A stretch of 64,000 nt of DNA from positions 2,046,001 through 2,110,000 of the forward strand of contig CAWDJJ010000001.1 of the NCBI GenBank assembly GCA_963802635.1, given 5' to 3'. This document shows, in pieces, positions 46,494 through 54,905 of this stretch. Numbering within the stretch: the first letter of the stretch is position 1; each line of letters begins with the position of its first letter. A program made the translations under genes and the position numbers. The DNA comes from CAVTLG01 sp963802635 (lineage in GTDB: Bacteria; Chloroflexota; Ktedonobacteria; Ktedonobacterales; Ktedonobacteraceae). Below the pieces are notes generated by a model. It did no database searches, was not told the origin of the DNA, and was given only the letters and a program-made list of their open reading frames with translations.

Positions 46494-46842
46494 TTTCTCC
46501 TCCTACCGTTATCTCATTGCAATCACTATAGTTCCAAAAAGCTAGCGTTCTATTGATCGCTTGCTTTTTGGCTTCGTACGGGGAACGACCTGTACCGGAT
46601 GGACTACCAGGGATGCGAACATCCCCTTCCCATCCTCTGCTTGCGCATTGGAAGCTACGTGACATCTCCCCATGCCTGAATGGCAGAGGCTTCCCATCCT
46701 CACGAATGGGCTTTCCTGTTTCACTGGAGATAGCCGTTGCATCGACAGCCGGTCTTGCATCGCCTCCACAGGCATTTGCTTTCCCTGAGTCCCAGGGTAG
46801 CTTCTCAATCTGGAAGAGGAGGAACGTGGTTTTTGTTCCCAT
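46477..46842 (-). pseudogene. TnpB C-terminal extension remnant
   Basis: Minus-strand frame with KLPWDSGKANACGGDARPAV, then DATAISSETGKPIREDGKPL. The NACGGD..P pattern, followed by a loose Gly/Pro/Glu-rich tail, is what many TnpB proteins carry after their zinc ribbon. No RuvC part remains. Assigned by pattern; moderate confidence. Confidence 0.45.
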
Positions 46843-47375
46843 TCATCACGAGCAGTATAGCAAAACAACATGTAAATGTACATACCTCTTTGGGAGTATT
46901 TTTCACCGCTCCCATCGCGCCACCGAAAGGAAGAGCCATTCATCCCCATAGCTGAAGCAAAGGGTCTTCTGGCTCGTTAGATAAACACGAGAGGGTCAAC
47001 CTCTCTGCCGGAGCATTTTTCCCCAGGCACCGGACTTTGCCTGGAACCGCTGAAACACTCGTGTGTTGAACATGGGCTCTCACGAGAGGATACCTGATAG
47101 GGAACATCGTGTCAATAATCGTGAATAAACTGTCATCAAACGCGACGAATCGCGAGAGAACGCGAGATTTTCAAATACTAGTTTCTATACACTGGGGAGT
47201 CGAGGGAAGCAAGATTGACACTTCCCCGCTTGAAAGACGGGGAATGCTTCCTTCACATTTGAGAGTATTTTCTCTCAAGCTAGTAGGGGATGCCCCCATA
47301 CCCATCGCGCCACCAAAAGGAGGAGCCATTCATCCCCTGCTTGAAAGACAGGGCTTTCTGGCTCGTTCACTGTAA
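46840..47375. mobile_element. IS200/IS605-type element ends (two degenerate copies)
   Basis: 46850-46960 holds AGTATAGCAAAACAACATGT, TTTGGGAGTA and CCCATCGCGCCACCGAAAGG, then AAGAGCCATTCATCCCC. 47262-47375 holds GAGAGTATTTTCTCTC, then CCCATCGCGCCACCAAAAGG, AGGAGCCATTCATCCCC and CTTGAAAGACAGGG. The same blocks recur at 51413-51670. CTTCCCCGCTTGAAAGACGG at 47219 is another end hairpin. These resemble the ends of TnpB-bearing elements. No intact transposase lies between them. Confidence 0.55.
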
Positions 47376-47473
47376 ATCTGGATGCCCTCTTGAAGAATTC
47401 TTGACGTTTGCCTGCTAGAATAGCTTCTAGCGGATGGCGTACGGTGGCTATCCTCGTTATCCAGCACCTTTGA

Positions 47474-49240
47474 ATGAAAGGAAACATGCGCATGGACATG
47501 CATGACCAGCCCACTATTCCCTGGCATAGGGGAGATAGTGAGCATCCAACGCAAAAACCTGGCAAAACAACCATGCCCTTGCCTACTCTTGAAGAAGATA
47601 AAACGCGGCGTAGCAATATTTCGCGCCGAAAGCTGTTTGCTGGATTGGCTGGAGCTGGCGTCGCGGTGACTGCGGGCGGCATCGCGCTGGCAGAATTGGC
47701 CCAGCATGGTGAACTGAAGACCATCCCGGTTTTAAATGCTGTGTTGCCCTATGCTCCCGTACAAAGTAACTTACCAATGGGACATTTGTTGCGACGAGCG
47801 GGCTTTAGCACTACGCCTGCGGAGCTAGCTACCTATCAGTCCCTTGGCTACGAGGGTGCTGTAGATCGCCTCATAAACTATCAGTCGGTAGCTGATGATG
47901 ACATGGAGAAGCGGCTCAGCGCGCTCAACCTGGACCTTAGTAACATCCAAAATCAACAACGTTGGTGGTTGCTGCGCATGGCCTGGACGCAGCGTCCCTT
48001 GTTAGAGAAAATGACGCTTTTCTGGAGTGGTGTGCTGACGAGTAGCTACACGAAAGTTGGTGGTCCCAGAGCCTATGCTCGTATGATCGCACAGAACAAT
48101 TTTTTGCGCGATCATGCTTTTGATACTTTTGATAACATCATGCTAGGCATTACGAGTGATCCTGCTATGCTCGTCTACCTGGATCTTACCAAAAGCAGGA
48201 AAAATATGCCCAATGAGAACTATGCCCGTGAAATGATGGAATTGTTTACCCTGGGGCTTGGTCATTACACACAACAGGATGTGTACGAGAGTGCGGCAGC
48301 CTTAACTGGCTGGCATGTGGTAGGTTCCACAGCCACATCTCGCTATCTGCCGCAGGATCACAACGAGCAGACAAAGGTCTATCTGGGGCATACAGGCAAC
48401 TTTGATTACAAAGACATTGTCAACATTCTTGTCAACCATCCGGCCACGCCCTGGAATATTAGCCGCAGACTCTTCACGTTCTTTGCCTACGAGAACCCCA
48501 GTAATAACGATCTCCAGCCGCTCGTCGATGCCTATGTCAAAAGTAATCACAATATGGGCGCAGTGATGCGCGCACTATTGCTCTCTCCACAGTTCACCTC
48601 GCAGAAAGCCTATCGCAGTCGGGTGAAATCGCCGACCGAATTTGTGATAGGTGCCTACCGGGCATTGGGTATTGAGAGCAATGGAGCCTATCTCCCTGCT
48701 CAAACCAGCGCGATGGGGCAGCCCTTGTTTAATCCACCCAATGTCGCCGGTTGGCCGGGAGACAAGGTCAGCTCCTGCTGGCTCAATAGTGGGACCTGGA
48801 TGGCACGCCTGAACTACATCAATCAACTTCTATTATTGCAGTATCCTCATACGGATCAAAGGGCTGGAAAAAATCTGATGCCATCTCCCACGCCTCCCGA
48901 CAAGGGTAATTCTACCCAAACGTTGTCGAGTACGTCAAATAGTTTTGCACTAGGGAGTCGTAGTCGTAGCGCTGCATTGAATGGTGTGGATCTGCAAGCA
49001 ATAGTTGATGCTAACCATATCAGTAGCTCTGAACAGTTTGTGGATTACTTCAGTGCCTTCCTGCTCGACGGCAATATCAGCCGGGAGAGCAAAACCAGCC
49101 TTGTCGATTACTTTAAGACGCCGGATACGACAAAGAGCGCTGGTCTGGTGACATTAACAAATGGCATTAGCTATCCATTGAACCGCGTACGTGGAACTCT
49201 GTACCTGATCCTGTCGTCACCAGAATATCAGCTCAATTAG
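47474..49240 (+). CDS. DUF1800 secreted protein with Tat signal
   Basis: 588 residues. A twin-arginine signal (ISRRKLFAGLAGAGVAVTAG) sits about 50 residues in, so the true start may be further inside the frame. The DUF1800 body is clear: HLLRRAGFSTTPAEL, MTLFWSGVLTSS, NENYAREMMELFTLGLGHYT, the repeat-like AAALTGWHV, and PPNVAGWPGDKVSSCWLNSG. A 40-residue insertion encoded by a dispersed repeat (48836-48962) follows YINQLLL. DUF1800 proteins have unknown biochemical function and almost always pair with a DUF1501 protein, as here, 120 bp downstream. Both would be exported folded. Confidence 0.9.
   Translation: MKGNMRMDMHDQPTIPWHRGDSEHPTQKPGKTTMPLPTLEEDKTRRSNISRRKLFAGLAGAGVAVTAGGIALAELAQHGELKTIPVLNAVLPYAPVQSNLPMGHLLRRAGFSTTPAELATYQSLGYEGAVDRLINYQSVADDDMEKRLSALNLDLSNIQNQQRWWLLRMAWTQRPLLEKMTLFWSGVLTSSYTKVGGPRAYARMIAQNNFLRDHAFDTFDNIMLGITSDPAMLVYLDLTKSRKNMPNENYAREMMELFTLGLGHYTQQDVYESAAALTGWHVVGSTATSRYLPQDHNEQTKVYLGHTGNFDYKDIVNILVNHPATPWNISRRLFTFFAYENPSNNDLQPLVDAYVKSNHNMGAVMRALLLSPQFTSQKAYRSRVKSPTEFVIGAYRALGIESNGAYLPAQTSAMGQPLFNPPNVAGWPGDKVSSCWLNSGTWMARLNYINQLLLLQYPHTDQRAGKNLMPSPTPPDKGNSTQTLSSTSNSFALGSRSRSAALNGVDLQAIVDANHISSSEQFVDYFSAFLLDGNISRESKTSLVDYFKTPDTTKSAGLVTLTNGISYPLNRVRGTLYLILSSPEYQLN
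48836..48962 (+). repeat. Coding-tolerant dispersed repeat, copy 2 (in DUF1800 gene)
   Basis: Matches 2983-3108 in an unrelated gene, same strand and same reading frame: LLQYPHTDQ, MPSPTPP, STQT, FALG. The first 24 bases are identical, the rest roughly three-quarters. Confidence 0.8.
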
Positions 49241-49249
49241 TATTTCCTT

Positions 49250-49346
49250 GCATTCAGATGAGCCGAAGGCTAGCCCTCAGAAGGGCGTTTGTGGCGGTCT
49301 CTCAAGCAGAGGCGGTGGCCTCGTTTCTGAATGCCTATGGGTATAA
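49250..49346. repeat. REP-like inverted repeat between DUF1800 and DUF1501 genes
   Basis: GCATTCAG (49250-49257) and CTGAATGC (49327-49334) are the outer arms, extended by GATGAGCC and GGCCTCGTTT, followed by CTATGGGTATAAGAG. The hairpin at 13687 has the same arms and tail. An apparent extension of the DUF1501 frame upstream of 49360 is translation of this repeat. Confidence 0.7.
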
Positions 49347-49359
49347 GAGGTGTAGCACG

Positions 49360-50622
49360 ATGAATTTTTCACGCAGAGCAATGCTAAAAAATGGCATGCT
49401 GGTAGTGTCCGCCGGGATGGTCATGCCAGCTATCTTTAGTCGGGGCGTCGCTTCGGCTAAAGCTATGGATCTGGAAGGCGCACGGGCGTCGCTGGCTGCC
49501 AGTGATCGCACCTTGATTGTGGTACAGATGGCCGGTGGCAACGATGGTCTGAGTACTGTTGTACCATATACCGATGCAACATACAGAAAACTGCGTCCCA
49601 CACTGGCCGTGGCTGAAGATAAAGTCTTGCCACTCAATGCACGCCTGGGTCTGCACCCCAACCTGAGTCCACTCAAAAGCCTATGGGACCAGGGGCATCT
49701 GGCCGTTGTCGAAGGGGTTGGGTATCCCAACCAGAGCCTATCACACTTTCAGGCCATGGATATCTGGCAGACGCTGGATCTGACGGGTGAAGGCTCTAAT
49801 GGCTGGTTGGGCAAACTGGTCTCGGGTTGGGTAGATCAGGATGGTCATCCGTTTAAAGCACTCGATATCGGCACACAAACGGCTCAGGCGCTATCCTCGA
49901 TTTCTACGCCCGTGCCAACGATCTCAGCACTCCAGAACTATCGCATCGTGCCCGATCCAGCAGATAGAGATGGCGGGAATGCACGCGTACAGGCTCTCCT
50001 CAATCTCTACAACACCTATCCGAAATCATCGCCTTATGCGGCCTTATTGGACATGACCGCCCTGAACGCTCAGCAAGGGAGCAAACAATTATATCAGGCG
50101 GACGCGACCTATGTGCCTGCTGTCACCTATCCTCAAGGTCCGTTTGCTGCAGGGCTGAAAGTATTGGCCGAGGCAATTGTGCAGGGACTGGGTCTGCGCG
50201 TTGGGTATGTGACACTCGGTGGTTTTGATACGCATGCCAATCAACTGGCGACGCATGATACGCTCATGCAGACGCTGGCCGCGGGTCTGTCAGCCTTCTA
50301 TACTGACCTGCAAAAGCATAACCGGGCCAATAACGTCGTCGTGATGACGTGGTCTGAGTTTGGACGACGCGTCGAAGAGAATGGCAGCCTGGGCACCGAT
50401 CACGGCACCGCTGCACCATTGTTTGTGCTGGGTAATGCCGTCAGTAAGGGCATCTATGGCGAACCGCCCGACCTGACCAGCCTGGACCAGAATGGGAATT
50501 TGAAATATACCGTTGATTTCCGCTCTGTCTATGCCACGGTACTAGATCGCTGGCTGGGCGCGTCCTCCAAAGATGTGCTTGGTGGTTCGTTTGGCGCACA
50601 GAACTTCTTGTCACCAGTTTGA
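49360..50622 (+). CDS. DUF1501 secreted protein with Tat signal
   Basis: The frame opens at 49258, but codons before 49360 come from a REP-like repeat. The ATG at 49360 has AGAGG upstream and begins the twin-arginine signal (MNFSRRAMLKNGMLVVSAGM). Family blocks are TLIVVQMAGGNDGLSTVVPY, HPNLSPLKSLWDQGHLAVVE, SHFQAMDIWQT, GYVTLGGFDTHANQ and WSEFGRRVEENGSLGTDHGT. DUF1501 belongs to the alkaline-phosphatase/sulfatase-like superfamily, and the GGND and GTDHGT motifs would bind metal. It pairs with DUF1800 in many phyla; the shared role is unknown, and export through Tat is predicted. Confidence 0.92.
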   Translation: MNFSRRAMLKNGMLVVSAGMVMPAIFSRGVASAKAMDLEGARASLAASDRTLIVVQMAGGNDGLSTVVPYTDATYRKLRPTLAVAEDKVLPLNARLGLHPNLSPLKSLWDQGHLAVVEGVGYPNQSLSHFQAMDIWQTLDLTGEGSNGWLGKLVSGWVDQDGHPFKALDIGTQTAQALSSISTPVPTISALQNYRIVPDPADRDGGNARVQALLNLYNTYPKSSPYAALLDMTALNAQQGSKQLYQADATYVPAVTYPQGPFAAGLKVLAEAIVQGLGLRVGYVTLGGFDTHANQLATHDTLMQTLAAGLSAFYTDLQKHNRANNVVVMTWSEFGRRVEENGSLGTDHGTAAPLFVLGNAVSKGIYGEPPDLTSLDQNGNLKYTVDFRSVYATVLDRWLGASSKDVLGGSFGAQNFLSPV

Positions 50623-50663
50623 TCGTCTTCGCTTGCTCTAAGGACATCTTTGTCTCCAACTGG

Positions 50664-50681
50664 CAGGGCTTAAAAGCCCTG
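50664..50681. terminator. Short hairpin behind the DUF1501 gene
   Basis: CAGGGCT-TAAA-AGCCCTG lies 40 bp after the stop codon; a possible terminator. Confidence 0.4.
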
Positions 50682-50699
50682 GATGAGAAGGGAAAACTC

Positions 50700-51091
50700 A
50701 TAAAACTCCTTTCGTGGAGACCCACCCGCGTTCACGCGGTGGGAGGAAACGAAAGCCCCGAAGGGGAGCGTTTTTGGTGGGAACGCTCAAACCCCACAAC
50801 GCAAGGATTGCTCCCCTTGTTGGTAATGTGGGCCTCGTCGATGATATCGGTCGGCCTATCTTCTCAGCACTGGCTTCACCCTCGTACACCTGTTTAACTG
50901 AGAAGTTGTAGAGCAACACGCTGGCAACCACGCACGTGTTGGTACGAACTTGAGCACTTGCCGATATCGTAGCCCGATAGCCTTCCAAAGAAAGCTCTGG
51001 CTGGGACTGGTCAGGTGAACCTGCAACCTGGACGGGCAGAAGTCACCCCCTCGTTGCAAGCCCATCCCCTTTCGGGGATCGGGTTCCTGAC
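50700..51091 (-). ncRNA. ORF-less element with omega-RNA-like (HEARO/IscB-type) scaffold, copy B
   Basis: Minus-strand counterpart of 15893-16332 with the same block order: GTCAGGAACCCGATCCCC, a GAAA-capped hairpin, GGTTCACCTGACCAG, ATCGGGCTACGATATCGGCA, CTTCTCAG pairing with CTGAGAAG. The right end is TTTCGTTTCCTCCCACC, a hairpin with TGAA loop, then GGTGGGTCTCCACGAAAGG. Hairpin bases differ from copy A while pairing is kept, which supports a folded RNA and a folded end. About 390 bp, with no nuclease gene. If IscB-like, the guide would be the bases just 5' of the scaffold (51092 upward on the + strand). Confidence 0.55.
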
Positions 51092-51468
51092 TGTAAGCGA
51101 TATGCGGCTGTCACCACACATCCGCTTGAAAGACGGGTGCTTGCATCTTGGCTTTGACCGAAGCGCTGATGAGCCAGAACTTCTCGGCCAGACACGATAG
51201 GACGGGTGACAGAGCGGAACAACCATCCGCTACTCCCGTAGGAGTCGCCCCGCACAGAAAGGAGTCTACAGGTTGAGCTAGCAGACAAGCGATTGCGCTT
51301 CATGCCGATCTGTGCATGTTGAACGATCTACGAAGCATGGGTAAACCTCATGCAACAAACAGTTTCTCGTGCAAGCAGAGGAGTGCCTTTCGGTTAGCTC
51401 GTTCATAACAAGATGAGTATAGCAAAACAACATTTAGATGTATATACCCATTTGGGAGTACCTCCTCT
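51092..51468. mobile_element. Degenerate IS605-type sequence
   Basis: No intact gene. CGCTTGAAAGACGGGTGCTT (51122) and AGTATAGCAAAACAACATTT (51418), TTTGGGAGTA match other element ends in the window. Short frames here look like decayed insertion-sequence material. Confidence 0.4.
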
Positions 51469-51592
51469 CAGTCAGATGAGCCGACGGGCTAGCTACGACA
51501 GTAGCGTTTCCTCCTTGCAGTCAGATGACCCGAAGGGTAGATGCGCTAGCCTCGTTTCTGACTGTCTAAGAGGTTCTGACTGTTTAAGAGAG
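51469..51592. repeat. Nested REP cluster inside an IS605-type end
   Basis: GTCAGATGAGCC and GTCAGATGACCC units pair with CTCGTTTCTGAC, GCTAGC with GCTAGC, and a TCTGACTG unit repeats. The cluster interrupts the block TTTGGGAGTA...TTTCAC that is continuous at 46896-46915, so it inserted into an existing element end. Confidence 0.65.
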
Positions 51593-51824
51593 TTTCACAT
51601 CACTCCCATCACGCCACCGAAAGGAAGACTTTCTTATCCCCTGCTTGAAGGACCTGATTCTTACCCACATCTTTCTCGGTCATCACTGCGAGATTTGAGG
51701 CAATGTGAAGCTGGGAAAAGGACGATGTATTGTTTCAAGAAGAGCAAAACGTGTGTAAAATATGATCTTTGACAAAATAATACGTTTATCATATATTTGA
51801 TGCAATATATGTGTGAAAATCAAA

Positions 51825-51959
51825 ACGGGCGAGATAAATCTGGCCCCTACCTACGGGCGATCAATCGCCGCGCAGATCCTCTACGACCATCCATTGCCAG
51901 AAAGGAAAAGAAAGGCAATGTATTGCCAGAGATGTAGGGGCCAGATTTATCTCGCCCGT
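51825..51959. mobile_element. 135-bp MITE with 26-bp perfect terminal inverted repeats
   Basis: 51825-51850 (begins ACGGGCGAGATAAATC) is the exact reverse complement of 51934-51959. The interior has no gene and contains a repeated ATTGCCAGA motif. No clear target duplication was found. A second inverted repeat encloses it: CTGATTCTTACCCACATCTT at 51654 and its complement ending at 51997. Confidence 0.8.
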
Positions 51960-52139
51960 ATCGCCCGAATATCTCGAAAGATGTGGGTAAGAATCAGGCT
52001 TGAAAGACAGGGGTTTCCGAAAGTCGAGGTTCTATGATATGATAGGGGAACAATATATGAACGCGACGCGTTCATAAGAGAGAAGCCACTGCGGTGGAAA
52101 ATCGTGACCGACACATTCTGGTGAAAGGGGAAATCGTCA

Positions 52140-52328
52140 ATGCCGAAGAAGGGTGAACTTTCAAAGACAGCTCGCGCCTCGCTCGCAAACCGCGAGGTAG
52201 TGAACCATCTGACCGATCATACATGTCCGGTCTGCAACGAGAAGATTATGCTCGTAGATCTGCAGCCGGTAAAAGTGGCCGGTAAAGGTATGTCCTACTA
52301 CCACAAAGAGCATTACAAATTCCAATAA
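52140..52328 (+). CDS. Small zinc-ribbon-like protein
   Basis: 62 residues with a single CPVC knuckle (HLTDHTCPVCNEKIMLVDLQ) and a His-rich end (GMSYYHKEHYKFQ) that could supply two more ligands. AAAGGGGAAA precedes the start, and a strong terminator follows 25 bp after the stop, so it is its own transcription unit. Function unknown; nucleic acid or protein binding is the usual role of such modules. Confidence 0.7.
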   Translation: MPKKGELSKTARASLANREVVNHLTDHTCPVCNEKIMLVDLQPVKVAGKGMSYYHKEHYKFQ

Positions 52329-52352
52329 GCTCCCGGCTGCTTGGAGCATTTT

Positions 52353-52396
52353 AGCAAGCCCCCAGGCTTTAGTGCATTGGGGCTTGTTGCTTTTTG
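52353..52396 (+). terminator. Rho-independent terminator behind the zinc-ribbon gene
   Basis: AGCAAGCCCC (52353-52362) pairs with GGGGCTTGTTGCT (52379-52391), followed by TTTTT. Confidence 0.85.
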
Positions 52397-52495
52397 GGAG
52401 GCATTGATGGTAAACGCAGTTCACTTGACAAGGTCATAGTACAAGGCAATATAAACTGGCACAATCGGCGCAAGCATGCATAACTAAAGGAGAAA

Positions 52496-53401
52496 ATGTC
52501 CCTGATGGTACAATCGACCAACGAAGATAAAGAACTGGTCCATGAGCACAACACCCAGCCGCAGTCCCGCACGATCAGCGTAGCTTTCCAGGGCGAACGC
52601 GGAGCTTTTGGCGACGAGGCAGCACAGATCTATTTTGGCAAAGAGATGCAGAGTCAGCCCGAAGCGATGCCTTATCGCAGCTTTGCCGAGGTCTTCCGCG
52701 CCGTTGCAGCAGGAGATGTCGACTATGGACTGGTGCCGGTAGAAAATTCGCAGGCCGGTAGTATCAACGATGTCTATGATCTGTTGCGCCAGCATGATCT
52801 GTTTGTGATCGGTGAGATCGCTCATCCCGTCAATCATTGCTTACTCTGCTTGCCGGGCCAGCAATTGGGGGCCATCAAGCGCGTGATTTCACATCCGCAG
52901 GCCCTGGCTCAGAGCGATGTCTATCTGCGTGAGTTGGGTGTAGAGATTGTCGCGACCTATGATACGGCAGGGAGCGCGAAGATGGTGCGCGAAGGACAAT
53001 TAGAAGGTGTAGCCGCAGTGGCCGGAGCAGTGGCCGCAGAACTCTACCAGTTAGAGATACTGGCAAGTAATATTCAGACCATAAAAGATAACTATACGCG
53101 CTTTATTGCCTTGAGTCGAGAACCAGCACCGCGCCGTGCGGGGAGCGCGAAAACAATGCTCGTAATGGCGACATCCCATCAGCCAGGTTCACTCTACAAA
53201 TGCCTGGGTTTTCTGGTCGCCAACGGCATTAACCTGCTCAAACTGGAGTCACGGCCATCCCGGCAACGTCCCTGGGAGTATGTTTTCTACCTCGATCTGG
53301 AGGGACATCGCGATGACTCGACTGTACGTAGTGCATTGGCCGATCTCGCCGGTCATACTACCTTCTGCAAAGTGCTGGGTTCGTTTGTACGTAGTATCTA
53401 G
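52496..53401 (+). CDS. pheA: Prephenate dehydratase
   Basis: Converts prephenate to phenylpyruvate, the committed step to phenylalanine. The catalytic PDT domain covers residues about 25-205: ISVAFQGERGAFGDEAA, DYGLVPVENSQAGSINDVYD, VISHPQALAQSDVYL, and the TRF motif in IKDNYTRFIAL. The C-terminal ACT domain (TMLVMATSHQPGSLYKCLGF, then LLKLESRPSRQRPWEYVFYL) carries the ESRP motif for feedback binding of phenylalanine. There is no chorismate mutase domain, so this is the stand-alone form. The start has AAAGGAGAAA directly upstream. A hairpin separates it from the convergent mrp gene. Confidence 0.95.
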   Translation: MSLMVQSTNEDKELVHEHNTQPQSRTISVAFQGERGAFGDEAAQIYFGKEMQSQPEAMPYRSFAEVFRAVAAGDVDYGLVPVENSQAGSINDVYDLLRQHDLFVIGEIAHPVNHCLLCLPGQQLGAIKRVISHPQALAQSDVYLRELGVEIVATYDTAGSAKMVREGQLEGVAAVAGAVAAELYQLEILASNIQTIKDNYTRFIALSREPAPRRAGSAKTMLVMATSHQPGSLYKCLGFLVANGINLLKLESRPSRQRPWEYVFYLDLEGHRDDSTVRSALADLAGHTTFCKVLGSFVRSI

Positions 53402-53416
53402 CTGCCAAAAAACCTT

Positions 53417-53454
53417 CCGCCAGTTCCCTGTATGAGATGAGGAAGAACTGGCGG
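53417..53454. terminator. Bidirectional terminator between pheA and mrp
   Basis: CCGCCAGTTC (53417-53426) pairs with GAACTGGCGG (53445-53454). On the minus strand it is followed by a T run. Confidence 0.8.
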
Positions 53455-53477
53455 ATACTCTGTTCGTTCTGGCTCTG

Positions 53478-54512
53478 CTAACGTTTGATTTTAAGCGTAC
53501 TGATGAAGTTAGCGGCTAATTCTTCGTAGGGTTCAGCGTAGTACTCTTCAACGCGACCTGCATCGCACAGCGTGGTTAGAGCAGGATCAATCGGTATTGT
53601 ACCCAGCAAAGGAGCGCCAGTCATACCCACCAGATCAGTGCCATTGCTAGGACCAAATATCTCGTAGCGCTCACCATTTGGCGTTTCGAAGTAGGACATA
53701 TTTTCCACTACGCCTACAATGATACCTTTGAGTTGACGCACCATATTGATGCACTTCATCACAATCATCGTAGCCAGCATCTGTGGAGAAGAAACAATTA
53801 CCACGCCATCCAGTGGCAGTGACTGCATCACCGTCATCGGCGCGTCAGAGGTGCCAGGTGGGAGGTCAACCAGTAAATAGTCTAACGAACCCCAATCCAC
53901 ATCGCTATAGAATTGCTTGATTGCGCCAGAGATCATCGGACCACGCCAGACAACGGGATCGCTTTCCTTCTCCAAAAACATATTCATGGACATGACCTTG
54001 ATACCACTTTTACTGCGCAATGGCTCAATGCCGCCGCTGGCAGACTTGCTGGGTTGTCCTTTCGTGCCGAACATACGCGCGATACTGGGACCCGTAATAT
54101 CGCCGTCCAGAATGCCGACCTGCTGCCCCTGACGTCGCAGCGAAACAGCCAGCAGCCCTGTGACAAGCGACTTCCCGACGCCACCTTTGCCGCTCATAAT
54201 CGCAATGACCTGCTTGATCTTGCGATCAGGGGCATTGGATGCCATTGTCAGAGGCACACCACGGCCAACAGGAGCTTTTTTCGGTGCCACAGAAATCGGC
54301 TCACCATTGATTACCGCATTCAAATCTGTCACCAACTGGTCCAGCTTCTCCGGTGGGAAATGATGCGTATGCGCCCCGCCAGCCACACTTTCGCGCGAAC
54401 CGACCGCACAAGCCGTACAGGGAAGGCCATGCCCATGAAAAACCTTCACTGTTGCCGGATACTTGCTGACGACATCATGAATAACCATATCGGCAGTAAT
54501 TATTTCCGCCAT
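53478..54512 (-). CDS. mrp: Mrp/NBP35-type P-loop ATPase (Fe-S carrier) with N-terminal DUF1858
   Basis: The ATG at 54512 (MAEIITADMVIHDVVSKYPA) is preferred over the frame start at 54536. Residues 1-65 resemble DUF1858, a small domain with a conserved Cys pair (LPCTACAVG). The P-loop ATPase follows: deviant Walker A IMSGKGGVGKSLVTGLLAVS, LDGDITGPSIARMFG, SMNMFLEKESDPVVWRGPMI, LLVDLPPGTSDAP. Family members bind and pass on Fe-S clusters in the cytosol. The usual CxxC near the C-terminus was not seen, so a cluster might instead bind the DUF1858 cysteines; that is inference. Confidence 0.9.
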   Translation of the reverse strand: MAEIITADMVIHDVVSKYPATVKVFHGHGLPCTACAVGSRESVAGGAHTHHFPPEKLDQLVTDLNAVINGEPISVAPKKAPVGRGVPLTMASNAPDRKIKQVIAIMSGKGGVGKSLVTGLLAVSLRRQGQQVGILDGDITGPSIARMFGTKGQPSKSASGGIEPLRSKSGIKVMSMNMFLEKESDPVVWRGPMISGAIKQFYSDVDWGSLDYLLVDLPPGTSDAPMTVMQSLPLDGVVIVSSPQMLATMIVMKCINMVRQLKGIIVGVVENMSYFETPNGERYEIFGPSNGTDLVGMTGAPLLGTIPIDPALTTLCDAGRVEEYYAEPYEELAANFISTLKIKR

Positions 54513-54905
54513 GTTTCGTATCCTCACGTGTAGCAAAGGAAACAGACTCCGCTTGCTACTCTTCTCTTTTTTAGCTTAAGCGTAGATAAGATTATGATAA
54601 AACCTAATTCCGACTCTTTCACTAAGATATTATAGCACACTGCATAGAAATGTGACCATATGGGGTCCTTTGTGTGCTGGAAAGAAGCTTATGTACCAGG
54701 CTGTGTCTAGTATAATGCTAGCTTGATTTGTGTGCAAGCAGAAATAGGGCTTTTTCATTGGCAAAACCCGGCGCGTTTGTAAGGAGGGACATTGCCAACC
54801 AACAATTAGGTAGAATTGCATGTGTGGAACAGTTATGATAGTATGGCGTTGCGGGAGTATTTTGCCCTTGTGAATTGTGTAACACGAGACATAAAGGAAA
54901 CGGCA

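Noticed and set aside
49258..49359. Upstream extension of the DUF1501 protein
   Set aside because: These codons are translation of a REP-like repeat; the Tat signal begins at the ATG at 49360.
50698..50988. Minus-strand frame of 96 codons
   Set aside because: It is a chance frame through the omega-RNA-like element; the matching region in copy A is not open in the same frame.
51413..51772. Plus-strand frame of 119 codons beginning MSIAKQHLDVYTHLG
   Set aside because: It crosses an IS605-type end and the nested REP cluster; the other copy of the end has a frame without the REP part, so this is repeat DNA rather than a gene.
51413..52040. Repeat-rich region as a CRISPR array
   Set aside because: The repeats are inverted or irregular, with no regular unit and spacer spacing and no cas genes nearby.
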